Assembly (NCBI GenBank): GCA_963971535.1
Contig: OZ020590.1
Location: forward strand, 151,518,034 to 151,582,033
Direction: 5' to 3'
DNA from: Notolepis coatsorum
Lineage: Eukaryota; Chordata; Actinopteri; Aulopiformes; Paralepididae
Length of the DNA: 64,000 bases
The position numbers and the translations under genes are program-made. Under the pieces are notes generated by a model. The model saw nothing but the letters and a program-made list of their open reading frames with translations. It was not told where the DNA came from and did no database searches. Every line of letters begins with the position of its first letter. The first letter of the stretch is position 1. Of the stretch, positions 53,373 through 64,000 are shown piece after piece.

Positions 53373-56300
53373 TCAAAGTTAGTCGAAAATGCTGATTCTG
53401 AGGACTTTGAAACTCAAATTACTCAAAAAGTACACAGTAAAAATATTTCATATAATTTGTACAAGTAGTCTAAGAGGTACTAAGTACAACCATGGCAGTT
53501 TCATAAGGTGCTTATGGGAAAATCTTTTTTTATCCCACATCAAAGTTAGTCGAAAATGCTGATTCTGGGGACTTTGAAACTGAAATTACTCAAAAAGTAC
53601 ACAGTAAAAATATTTCATATAATTTGTACACGTAGTCTAAGAGGTACTAAGTACAACCATGGCAGTTTCATAAGGTGCTTATGGGAAAATCTTTTTTTAT
53701 CCCACATCAAAGTTAGTCGAAAATGCTGATTCTGGGGACTTTGAAACTGAAATTACTCAAAAAGTACACAGTAAAAATATTTCATATAATTTGTACCGGT
53801 AGTCTAAGAGGTACTAAGTACAACCATGGCAGTTTCATAAAGTGCTTATGGGAAGAATTGTTTTTATCCAACATCAAAGTTAGTCGAAAATGCTGATTCT
53901 GAGGACTTTGAAACTCAAATTACTCAAAAAGTACACCGTAAAAATATTTCATATAATTTGTACAGGTAGTCTAAGAGGTACTAAGTACAACCATGGCAGT
54001 TTCATAAGGTGCTTATGGGAAAATCTTTTTTTATCCCACATCAAAGTTAGTCGAAAATGCTGATTCTGGGGACTTTGAAACTGAAATTACTCAAAAAGTA
54101 CACAGTAAAAATATTTCATATAATTTGTACACGTAGTCTAAGAGGTACTAAGTACAACCATGGCAGTTTCATAAGGTGCTTATGGGAAAATCTTTTTTTA
54201 TCCCACATCAAAGTTAGTCAAAAATGCTGATTCTGGGGACTTTGAAACTGAAATTACTCAAAAAGTACACAGTAAAAATATTTCATATAATTTGTACAGG
54301 TAGTCTAAGAGGTACTAAGTACAACCATGGCAGTTTCATAAGGTGCTTATGGGAAAATCTTTTTTTATCCCACATCAAAGTTAGTCGAAAATGCTGATTC
54401 TGGGGACTTTGAAACTCAAATTACTCAAAAAGTACACAGTAAAAATATTTCATATAATTTGTACAAGTAGTCTAAGAGGTACTAAGTACAACCATGGCAG
54501 TTTCATAAGGTGCTTATGGGAAAATCTTTTTTTATCCCACATCAAAGTTAGTCGAAAATGCTGATTCTGGGGACTTTGAAACTGAAATTACTCAAAAAGT
54601 ACACAGTAAAAATATTTCATATAATTTGTACAAGTAGTCTAAGAGGTACTAAGTACAACCATGGCAGTTTCATAAGGTGCTTATGGGAAAATCTTTTTTT
54701 ATCCCACATCAAAGTTAGTCGAAAATGCTGATTCTGGGGACTTTGAAACTGAAATTACTCAAAAAGTACACAGTAAAAATATTTCATATAATTTGTACAG
54801 GTAGTCTAAGAGGTACTAAGTACAACCATGGCAGTTTCATAAAGTGCTTATGGGAAGAATTGTTTTTATCCAACATCAAAGTTAGTCGAAAATGCTGATT
54901 CTGAGGACTTTGAAACTCAAATTACTCAAAAAGTACACAGTAAAAATATTTCATATAATTTGTACAGGTAGTCTAAGAGGTACTAAGTACAACCATGGCA
55001 GTTTCATAAGGTGCTTATGGGAAAATCTTTTTTTATCCCACATCAAAGTTAGTCGAAAATGCTGATTCTGGGGACTTTGAAACTCAAATTACTCAAAAAG
55101 TACACAGTAAATATATTTCATATAATTTGTACACGTAGTCTAAGAGGTACTAAGTACAACCATGGCAGTTTCATAAGGTGCTTATGGGAAAATCTTTTTT
55201 TATCCCACATCAAAGTTAGTCGAAAATGCTGATTCTGGGGACTTTGAAACTGAAATTACTCAAAAAGTACACAGTAAAAATATTTCATATAATTTGTACA
55301 AGTAGTCTAAGAGGTACTAAGTACAACCATGGCAGTTTCATAAGGTGCTTATGGGAAAATCTTTTTTTATCCCACATCAAAGTTAGTCGAAAATGCTGAT
55401 TCTGGGGACTTTGAAACTGAAATTACTCAAAAAGTACACAGTAAAAATATTTCATATAATTTGTACACGTAGTCTAAGAGGTACTAAGTACAACCATGGC
55501 AGTTTCATAAGGTGCTTATGGGAAAATCTTTTTTTATCCCACATCAAAGTTAGTCGAAAATGCTGATTCTGGGGACTTTGAAACTGAAATTACTCAAAAA
55601 GTACACAGTAAAAATATTTCATATAATTTGTACAGGTAGTCTAAGAGGTACTAAGTACAACCATGGCAGTTTCATAAGGTGCTTATGGGAAAATCTTTTT
55701 TTATCCCACATCAAAGTTAGTCGAAAATGCTGATTCTGGGGACTTTGAAACTGAAATTACTCAAAAAGTACACAGTAAAAATATTTCATATAATTTGTAC
55801 AGGTAGTCTAAGAGGTACTAAGTACAACCATGGCAGTTTCATAAGGTGCTTATGGGAAAATCTTTTTTTATCTTACATCAAAGTTAGTCGAAAATGCTGA
55901 TTCTGGGGACTTTGAAACTCAAATTACTCAAAAAGTACACAGTAAAAATATTTCATATAATTTGTACACGTAGTCTAAGAGGTACTAAGTACAACCATGG
56001 CAGTTTCATAAGGTGCTTATGGGAAAATCTTTTTTTATCCCACATCAAAGTTAGTCGAAAATGCTGATTCTGGGGACTTTGAAACTGAAATTACTCAAAA
56101 AGTACACAGTAAAAATATTTCATATAATTTGTACAAGTAGTCTAAGAGGTACTAAGTACAACCATGGCAGTTTCATAAGGTGCTTATGGGAAAATCTTTT
56201 TTTATCCCACATCAAAGTTAGTCGAAAATGCTGATTCTGGGGACTTTGAAACTGAAATTACTCAAAAAGTACACAGTAAAAATATTTCATATAATTTGTA

Positions 56301-57404
56301 CAGGTAGTCTAAGAGGTACTAAGTACAACCATGGCAGTTTCATAAAGTGCTTATGGGAAGAATTGTTTTTATCCAACATCAAAGTTAGTCGAAAATGCTG
56401 ATTCTGAGGACTTTGAAACTCAAATTACTCAAAAAGTACACAGTAAAAATATTTCATATAATTTGTACAGGTAGTCTAAGAGGTACTAAGTACAACCATG
56501 GCAGTTTCATAAGGTGCTTATGGGAAAATCTTTTTTTATCCCACATCAAAGTTAGTCGAAAATGCTGATTCTGGGGACTTTGAAACTGAAATTACTCAAA
56601 AAGTACACAGTAAAAATATTTCATATAATTTGTACACGTAGTCTAAGAGGTACTAAGTACAACCATGGCAGTTTCATAAGGTGCTTATGGGAAAATCTTT
56701 TTTTATCCCACATCAAAGTTAGTCGAAAATGCTGATTCTGGGGACTTTGAAACTGAAATTACTCAAAAAGTACACAGTAAAAATATTTCATATAATTTGT
56801 ACACGTAGTCTAAGAGGTACTAAGTACAACCATGGCAGTTTCATAAGGTGCTTATGGGAAAATCTTTTTTTATCCCACATCAAAGTTAGTCGAAAATGCT
56901 GATTCTGGGGACTTTGAAACTGAAATTACTCAAAAAGTACACAGTAAAAATATTTCATATAATTTGTACAGGTAGTCTAAGAGGTACTAAGTACAACCAT
57001 GGCAGTTTCATCAAGTGCTTATGGGAAAATCTTTTTTTTATCCCACATCAAAGTTAGTCGAAAATGCTGATTCTGGGGACTTTGAAACTGAAATTACTCA
57101 AAAAGTACACAGTAAAAATATTTCATATAATTTGTACAAGTAGTCTAAGAGGTACTAAGTACAACCATGGCAGTTTCATAAGGTGCTTATGGGAAAATCT
57201 TTTTTTATCCCACATCAAAGTTAGTCGAAAATGCTGATTCTGGGGACTTTGAAACTCAAATTACTCAAAAAGTACACAGTAAAAATATTTCATATAATTT
57301 GTACAAGTAGTCTAAGGGGTACTAAGTACAACCATGGCAGTTTCATAAAGTGCTTATGGGAAAATCTTTTTTTTATCCCACATCAAAGTTAGTCGAAAAT
57401 ACTC
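53373..57404 (-). repeat. Right 167-bp satellite array, inverted (about 24 units)
   Basis: Reverse complement of the left monomers. Variant monomers start at about 53866, 54868 and 56371, which are separated by exactly 6 and 9 monomer lengths. The last unit, at about 57404-57550, is strongly diverged and links the array to the right arm. Confidence 0.97.
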
Positions 57405-57550
57405 ATTGTTCTATAAAAAGGACTTTGAAACTCAAATTACTCAAAGTACACAGTAAAAGTAGTTAATATTATTTGTGCAAGTAGTCTTGAGAAGTATTAA
57501 GTACAAACATGGCAGTGTAATAAACTACTTATGAAATAATAGAAATGAAC

Positions 57551-57912
57551 CACATGCCATCCTTTACTTTGAAATCCTCACCGGAAGTGTTCCTCTGTGG
57601 AATTGTCTGTAGCTTTTGTTTAGTGGTCGAATATACTGCGCGTCCTATTGATTCGATGTTCAATAATACTGCACATACGAAACGTCCTATTGATTAGACT
57701 AAACGTCCTATTGATTCGATGCGCATTCAATGTCATATTAAGTATTTCTGTAAGATCTACTTGCGAGACTGTGTTCAAAAGTCACGTCGGTTCATTACAA
57801 CAGCCTCCCAGGGTTGTTTGAATGCATTACCGTAAACCTGGAACTAATCGCGCACTCGAAAAACAAGAGCGGCTCACTTGACCACGCAAAAGCAAAAGAC
57901 GGCTCACTTGAC
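57551..57912 (-). repeat. Right terminal arm of the palindromic element
   Basis: Reverse complement of 49161-49529 with a handful of substitutions (for example CTCGCAAG for CTCACAAG type changes). It ends GACCGCAGT before TCTAAACTGG. Confidence 0.9.
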
Positions 57913-57925
57913 CGCAGTTCTAAAC

Positions 57926-59038
57926 TGGCTCTGTCGTCAGATGTCTGGATTCTAAATGCGACTGTTGCCTTATGATGCCTCGTGAGGTGGAAGGACAGGA
58001 AGGGTTTGCCGTATAGGATATGTATATGAAAGTTGTATTTTAGTCATAAGTCTTCTGAGGACGGAAGTAATTACGGCAGTATGGTTTCTTTGTTGACAGA
58101 TGTGAAGCTCGTCTGATTGCTGTCACTGTGGCGAGCTGTAGAAGGTCCTATAGTCATATGCGCGCGCGTGTGTGTTTACCGTTTGAATAATTAGGCATAA
58201 TTCTAATGAGAAATTAATCCTTGTATATTACTTATTCATTAATTAATTTATATTAATGAATGTATTGTATGTTCGGTCTGTCTCTGATGCTGAAGGCAGG
58301 TCTGTCTTCTAAGAGCGGTTTTGATCTCCATATAAGACTGGATATGTTTATAGCAAAAAAAAACAAAAAAAAAAACACACAGATCGGAGTTGCAAACAAC
58401 TTTTAAAAAAGCATAGAGGATAATGGGAACACATATTAGGCCTGTATGCATTATGCACCCATACATATTATATACGTTAGGGAGTATTTTTAAAGTGAAT
58501 CTACTATACAGCGGAGGTTTTGAGGCAGTTTTTTCCAAGGGGTTAATGCTCTACAACTAAAAGATCCCCTTAAGAGCGTTGGTTTTAGGACCTGGCAATT
58601 CGAGCTGCCCACTACTGGGACCTTGAGTGTAATACTCATGCACAGTTTTGCACAATCGGTTCATGTATAGGGAACAGGGGTTTTACTGCTCAGGACCAAT
58701 TTAAGCAGCAAGGCCAAGAGAGGCGGGCATGCATATACGGCTCACATTGGACCTTGGTCAGCGGCCCATAGTACCAACGGTGCTGCCCAGTTCGGGGCAG
58801 CCTGGAGTTTACAGAGGTCACCGCTTCTATCTGACATGAGTACCTCTCCTGGGAATACCGATTGCTCTTCCCATTTTTAAGAAAAATAAAGACGATAATT
58901 AAAATACTGAGATTAAGACAGAGTGCTGTCCAGCTTCACTCCAAAGAGATTAGTACTTTCGACTTGTTGAACTGCAGAATTACACGAGTTTAAATGAATC
59001 TTTGGATACTTGCAGAGTCCTGGTTTCACCCCCCCCCC

Positions 59039-59086
<48 letters not shown>

Positions 59087-62000
59087 TCTCTCTCTCTCCC
59101 TTCTCAAACTCAGCACAGAGGACACAGCTGTCCCGGGTGGGAAGAGGAAGCTGAGACATTTTTAGCTAGCTGCTCCTGTTTTCTGGGAGAAGTTAAGAGT
59201 GGCTATGGAGATTCCCCTGGGCGTTCCGATGGCTCCTGGTAGCAGTGCCGAAGGGACTAATCGACGCCTGCACCCGTTGGCCGTACACCCCACGGCCCCA
59301 CTGGGGGCTATAGGCCTTACGTCTAGGTCAGGCATTATAGCTCAGCTACAGTCAATGGGCGCGGAGAGATTTGTGTCAATATCAATCCGTGACCTAGCTT
59401 TCTTTAAAGAAGGAATGTTGCGAAATAGGGCAGGAGAAGGAAGGGTGATTTCGTTTCCCCCCCTCAATCCCCGTTAATCTATCTTGTGTTCCCTCTCTCT
59501 TAGGCCTAAGGGGGAGTGGGTGTAGACTGGATTTGGCTGAGATTGAGGGTAGAAAGGGAGGGAGCCGCCACTATTTCGTATTTGCCTAAATACGATACTA
59601 AGTGCATGTCTGTCTGTGGGTGCATGGTTCTGCGTTTATGATTCCAACTAAAACATTAACTAATTTTGTTTGTCATGGTTTATTGGGGGGTGCATGGGGT
59701 ACATGTGTGTCCTGGAGTATGGGTGTGATGCGTATGCTTGGTTCGATTACTGCATGTTTCTATGATTATGGTGGGAGACTGGATGGTGTTGCGTGTTTCT
59801 TTTTCTCCCCTTTTCCTGCTCTCCTTTAGGGAGGCCGTGACCCATCAATCATGCTGGTGTATACCCCTGGTCTGTAAAATGCTGTATAACTCAGTAGAAT
59901 ACTGTATACTCATTAGAATATATATACTCGGTGGAATACTGTATACTCATTAGAATGTATATACTCATTGGAATACTGTATGCTCGGTAGACTACTGTAT
60001 GCTCAATAGGTTAGACCAGCGTTGTGGACGCTGTTATTGTCTTGTCTTTTATAAATGTTTTTTTTGTCCCACGATTTGTGTCAGGATAGATCAATCAATC
60101 AATCTACAAGCCCTGACGCACACGCTGATAATCTCGCTAGCACACGCCCTTACGCTGGCGCGCACGATCACGACACACACACACATACATACACACACGT
60201 CACACACGTTGTCTGTACGCACACACAACCTAATACGAACACAGGCACACACACACACACGCACTCTATACACACACGTACACTGGCACATGAACACACA
60301 GACTCTGATACACACCGTTTCGCTCTCTCTCCCTATTTGGTCCTTATTTTACGTTATTTTAATTTTTTGGGTGTGGATTTTGTATTTTTTCTTTTGACTC
60401 TTTTTGGGTTTTGAGTCTGGTTCATTTTAAGTTTGCCGTTTTATTGTAATCTCTGTCTGGATGTCGTTTTAATGTGTTGGATTGATTGGTAATGTTGGCG
60501 GGGAGGGCCGCTGTTCTATTCTTCTCTCTCTCTCTCTCTCTGTGACTCTGGGACGGGCAGCGGACTTGATCCCACACGGACCCAATACTCAGCCATGGAT
60601 ATCCTCAGTCAAGGGGGGACGGGCCATGGTGGGACGGGCCATGGTGACTGTGGTGACAGCTGGACCACACTGACAGCATGGAGGAGAGGAGGTGGAGTAT
60701 GAGACATTGGGACTCTAAGTGGTGACGTTACATCCCCCGACGGCTCTGTGGTCGGGGTCCTGCTGGGCCTGGCGACCTGGGGTCATGGGCTGGCACGGAG
60801 CAGTGGTACAGAGGACCCCCCGCTGTGAAGCCATGGAGCGGTTTGGGCGAATACGGGTCTGTCTTTATCGGATATGTTTGTGTCGCTGACCATAGTGCTC
60901 TTATCATCCTGAAGGGTGGTTGCTGCTGCACTTACCGAGGACAAGGACTCGGCCGTTGGGATGGACGCTCACTGAGGTTGACAGAGGACGTGTGCCGCTG
61001 CTACATCTCTCTGTATCCTCCTGGACAGGCGTCTGTATCCTCCTAGAAAGTCATCTCTCAGTATTCTACCAAGAGCCATGGCAGTCCCCACCACGGTGCT
61101 ATTTCTCCTCCCCTCTTCTACTCCTCCTCCCCCGTTTATCCCCCACTGACTGTGCAGGATGTGGGGCTGTCCGTGACTGTGCAGGAAGTGGAGCTGTCCA
61201 ATGCCACGTATTACCAGGTCGTGATATCCAGATATGGGAGGAAGCTGTGACTGGTCTCTCCTCACCGGATGACACCGGGGGGAGAAGCCTCATATTATAG
61301 GACTCTGTCTCCTACTCTCTCATCTCTCTGTCCCTCTCTTGACCGCACCAAATTCTCTCTCTCCTCTGGGCCCCCACATGTAGGTGTCACACTCCACAAG
61401 TCCAACAAGGTGTCACACTCCACAAGTCCAGCAAGGTGTCACACTCCACAAGTCCAACAAGGTGTCACACTCCGCAAGCCCAACAAGGTTACGTATAGGT
61501 CTGATGTATTAGTGTTGGTCATCCCATACGCGCCGGAGAAGGAGCCTCATGTCATAGGCCTCTAGCCTTTTCTATCTCCTATTCTACTCTCTCTCTCATC
61601 TCTCTATACCGCACCAATTCATCTCTCTCCTCTGGGCCCCCCATTGTATGTGGTCACACTCCACAAGGTTGCGTACAAGTCTGATATGTAGAGCTGTGAT
61701 CCGTCGCGGACGTCGGCCGGCGGTGAAGTTTCGTTTTTCTTTTGTATTTTTCTGTTTTTTAGGGGGCCTTTTGGCGCCCTACGCCCTGGTTTGGGTTAAT
61801 ACACTGTTATGTTTTGTTATACACTGTTATGTTTTGTTATACACTGTTATGTTTTATTATGCACTGTTTTGATATCCACTATTATGTTTTATTATACTCT
61901 GTTGTGTTTTGTTATACACTGTTGTGTTATTATTATGCACTGTTATGTTTTATTGTGCACTGTTATTGTACGCTGTTATGTTATGTTTGACAGACTCACA

Positions 62001-62340
62001 GTGAGTCGGATGTGCTGTGAGCTGCGCCAAGGGCCGTTACCATAATAGCGGGACTATGGGACGATGTGTGCCTTTTATCCTCCAGTTATGTCATGGTATT
62101 TAAGCATGTTATTATTCATGTGTTCTTTATTGGCCGTACATTCTGGGCCGTTTGTCTCGGGAGGTTTTTTGGCCACATGCAGGACTCTGTTTGATGAAAA
62201 CAGTAGAGAGGTTGATGATTGTGCCATTTCTCTATTGACTCTTGTGGGTCGGCCGGTTGGGTGTATTTTTTATTATGTGGTTGTTTGTTGATAATTTTGC
62301 TTGAGGTCCCCCTTCTATTTCATTTTCTCCCTACCTGTGG
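57926..62340. other. Internal region of the LTR element, 3' part, no gene recognised
   Basis: The region holds simple repeats: CT tract 59040-59098, AC-rich tract 60170-60300, a 26-bp minisatellite (GTGTCACACTCCACAAGTCC) at 61384-61475 and a 20-bp one (TACACTGTTATGTTTTGTTA) at about 61800-61990. AATAAA lies at about 58886. No retroviral enzyme or envelope motif is seen in any frame. Confidence 0.55.
59199..59477 (+). CDS. Hypothetical 92-codon frame
   Basis: The frame reads MAMEIPLGVPMAPGSSAEGT ... GIIAQLQSMGAERFVSISIR ... GEGRVISFPPLNPR. It is not one of the low-complexity frames nearby and has an ordinary amino-acid mix. No family is recognised, there is no signal peptide or membrane segment, and no evidence of translation beyond the open frame. 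If the LTR element once carried accessory genes, this could be a remnant. It may equally be chance. Confidence 0.2.
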   Translation: MAMEIPLGVPMAPGSSAEGTNRRLHPLAVHPTAPLGAIGLTSRSGIIAQLQSMGAERFVSISIRDLAFFKEGMLRNRAGEGRVISFPPLNPR

Positions 62341-62357
62341 GTAGGGAGAGGGGGGAC
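62341..62357 (+). promoter_or_regulatory. Polypurine tract before the right LTR
   Basis: GTAGGGAGAGGGGGGAC ends directly at the LTR start TGATGAAATA. It is purine-rich as expected for plus-strand priming. Confidence 0.8.
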
Positions 62358-63061
62358 TGATGAAATATGACACGTATCATGTAATTTTATAAGCGGAGAC
62401 ATTCTCCCATCACTACACTATATAAAGCTGGTTTTACGTCTCACTCTCAGACAAGAGGGCCACTCACAGATCAGTGACCTGCAGGCTGACCCCTGGTACA
62501 TGGTACCGTTCCTCTCACACAAACACACACACACACACACACCCTTGCTCTCAACACACACACACATCCACACCCTCAAAGCACACACACACACAAACCT
62601 ACACACACACACACACACACAAACCTACACACACACACACCCTTGCTCACCCACCAGATTAGCCGATCACATAAATTCAACAGGATGCCACAAGCCAATG
62701 AAATACGACTGGGTCATTCAGTGGTCACGAAGTCCAGTCGCTATTAAATCACAGATCGTTATCTTAGACCCACACACGCACCTACTTACACGTTAACGTG
62801 CGATACATGCACTCATGCACGCCGGACATACAGGCTGCCCAATACACAAGACACACAACGTGCACTGAGGAGAGATACCACATACACACTGAACTATGGG
62901 ATCGCTAATAAAGATCACCCCCAGAGCCAAGGGGGGACTTCACTTCACTTCACTTGACTTCACTTCGACTTTTTCTGCTTTGACTGGACTGAACAGACGG
63001 ACTGGAACGGAGGAGACATGCTGGACTGAGACAATGACTTGACTTTTATAATTTCCTTTAA
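62358..63061 (+). repeat. Right LTR of the large LTR element, truncated by insertion
   Basis: Almost identical to 45181-45884. In the left LTR the sequence continues from TTTCCTTTAA into TATACTCAACC; here the same TTAA is followed by foreign DNA starting GGTGTCATGC, so an element with TTAA target choice has inserted. Confidence 0.9.
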
Positions 63062-63383
63062 AGGTGTCATGCAGTGCTATTCCTAGCACTATTTGGGCAA
63101 CTTTACACACTTCCTGTGAGTCTATGTAACACATGTGTAATTTTTATTCCAAAGATAATCATTGTTTTATATTTCTAATCTTGTACTCAAAACCAGCATT
63201 TTTCAGCCTCATGAAATCAGGCTATTATTGGCTTGGCTCCACCCACACTTTGAGTGACAGCCACCCACCAAATAGCTCCGCCCATCTCCCCGTCATTCCA
63301 TCCAGGTAGAGGTCTGAGGTCTTAGGTTTCAGGTTTTTATTTCGACACGCAAAAACATATACCGATTTTACTAACTAATACAA

Positions 63384-63497
63384 CATGGATGTACATTATG
63401 TTTGGGATCCAGAGAGCGACCCACAGTTTGATCCCGAAGAAGAAGAAGAAGGCGATTTGCTACAGCGAGGCTTACATTACATCGTTTCCGATTGGTA
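63384..63497 (+). CDS. Candidate first exon of a transposon protein
   Basis: From the ATG at 63384 the frame reads MDVHYVWDPESDPQFDPEEE and then EEGDLLQRGLHYIVSDW. The codons fit a short acidic N-terminus. A splice-donor-like GGTAAGTTGA follows at about 63493, inside the frame's last codons, so the exon probably ends there. No domain can be assigned from about 36 residues. Its position, about 320 bp inside a TTAA-inserted element, suggests the start of a transposase or accessory protein. The next exon would lie beyond the window. Confidence 0.4.
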
Positions 63498-63739
63498 AGT
63501 TGATTAATTGCACTATTAGTTACTTACTGTTATATAATAGTTGTGTACTTCTGTCGCGCGCGGCCCGTCGAAAACACACACTCACTAACGTTAGATTGTA
63601 CTGACACTAACCCCCAAACAACAGCGATCGAGGCTTACGTTACATCGTTTCCGATTGGTAAGTTGATTAATTGCACTATTAGTTACTTACTGTTATATAA
63701 TAGTTGTGTACTTCTGTCGCGCGCGGCCCGTCGAAAACA
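63466..63739. repeat. Direct repeat of 111 bp including a splice-donor-like site
   Basis: 63466-63576 and 63629-63739 are nearly identical, with one visible substitution (CTTACATTAC versus CTTACGTTAC). Both copies contain CGATTGGTAAGTTGATTAAT. The offset is 163 bp. Confidence 0.9.
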
Positions 63740-64000
63740 TTGGCGACCAGTCTTGCGCCGATTTATAGGCCAGAGGACAGAGGTTTGTTTACAAACCGAT
63801 GTACTTTCTAAGAGCTATATATATAATTTATAGTATTGCTATCTGTCCATTCTCATTGTCACTTGAGTGCATAAACCGTGCCTTCATAATGGCTTAAAGA
63901 AAATAAAAATCCATCGGTTGGTTGTCATTTTATAGCGTCGTGAATATATGGTTTATCGCACTTTTCGTCTCGTCTTTTTTCCCGGGAGCTAGATAATAGG

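Larger units (their letters stand above)
49161..57925. mobile_element. 8.8-kb palindromic element with inverted satellite arrays
   Basis: The two ends are inverted repeats starting ACTGCGGTCAAGTGAGCCG and continuing about 370 bp with few differences (49161-49530 versus about 57555-57912). Each arm has two copies of GGTCAAGTGAGCCG at the tip and three copies of AATCAATAGGACG further in. Inside are two head-to-head tandem arrays of a 167-bp monomer, with a spacer of about 12 bp at 53361-53372. Flanks read TCTAAGTG on the left and TCTAAACT on the right, at best an imperfect 8-bp duplication. No open frame above 60 codons lies within it. Confidence 0.88.
45181..63061 (+). mobile_element. Large LTR element without recognisable coding genes
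   Basis: Left LTR 45181-46083, primer-binding site, about 16.3 kb internal sequence, polypurine tract, right LTR from 62358. The right LTR is cut at 63061 by another element, so its end and the target duplication are not visible. The internal part contains no reverse transcriptase, integrase, protease or envelope motif that I can find. About 8.8 kb of it is the nested palindromic element, leaving about 7.5 kb of own sequence. Overall it resembles a large non-autonomous LTR derivative. Confidence 0.8.
63062..64000 (+). mobile_element. TTAA-inserted DNA element, partial (runs off the window)
   Basis: The left end GGTGTCATGCAGTGCTATTC follows the TTAA at 63058-63061 of the right LTR. TTAA targets are used by piggyBac and Kolobok elements. 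The right end is outside the window. It contains a candidate coding exon at 63384 and a 111-bp direct repeat. Confidence 0.6.

Noticed and set aside
49530..57404. Regularly spaced repeats that might suggest a CRISPR array
   Set aside because: The 167-bp units are contiguous with no unique spacers, the orientation reverses in the middle, and the sequence is eukaryotic.
58994..59125. Arg-Glu or Ser-Leu rich frames
   Set aside because: They are translations of the CT repeat at 59040-59098.

Overview
The window looks like teleost (ray-finned fish) genomic DNA. It contains L2/CR1-, Rex1- and I/Nimb-like LINEs, a BEL/Pao retrotransposon, several non-autonomous hAT elements with 8-bp target duplications, a THAP-bearing TTAA element, tRNA-derived SINE sequence, and a C2H2 zinc-finger exon whose acidic N-terminal region is of the kind expanded in fish. 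The species cannot be named from the sequence. Almost nothing here is host single-copy coding sequence; the only host-like gene is the zinc-finger exon at 27532-29237 (minus). I use working names: LINE-A (L2/CR1-like, tail of ATTG or ATTC repeats), LINE-B (L2/CR1-like with an esterase ORF1), LINE-C (I/Nimb-like, CCHC ORF1) and LINE-D (Rex1-like).

Layout. 313-12975 is a LINE-A locus with a head-to-head inversion at about 1969. It was hit by two hAT elements of one family (1213-1786, 2468-3053) and one of another (4223-12674). The last of these received a solo LTR (4479-5883) and a nearly full-length LINE-B (about 6530-12475). 12976-14350 is a zinc-finger gene fragment fused to LINE-C ORF1. 14351-21004 is a second LINE-A copy, interrupted by a SINE, DNA-transposon remnants and LINE-D. 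21005-26630 holds LINE-C and LINE-A pieces, a TA-flanked inverted-repeat element, and a TTAA-flanked (Kolobok-like) element that is a near-perfect palindrome carrying two mirror-image THAP-domain remnants.

26633-29890 holds the zinc-finger exon and two minisatellites. 30000-40677 is a complete but inactivated BEL/Pao element with two LTRs, a 5-bp target duplication and a primer-binding site matching tRNA-Tyr; it carries two hAT elements and a solo LTR. 40683-45180 holds a THAP fragment, minisatellites, LINE-C and LINE-A.

45181-63061 is a large LTR element: near-identical LTRs, a plausible primer-binding site and a polypurine tract, but no recognisable gag, pol or env. Nested inside it (49161-57925) is the most unusual object of the window: an 8.8-kb palindromic element with about 380-bp unique terminal arms, subterminal repeats, and an interior made of about 47 copies of a 167-bp satellite, roughly 23 in one orientation and 24 in the other. 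The right LTR is cut at a TTAA by another DNA element that runs off the window and carries a candidate first coding exon.

The genes do not form a pathway; the window is a record of successive insertions. The insertion order can be read directly because several paralogous copies provide the uninterrupted target sequence.
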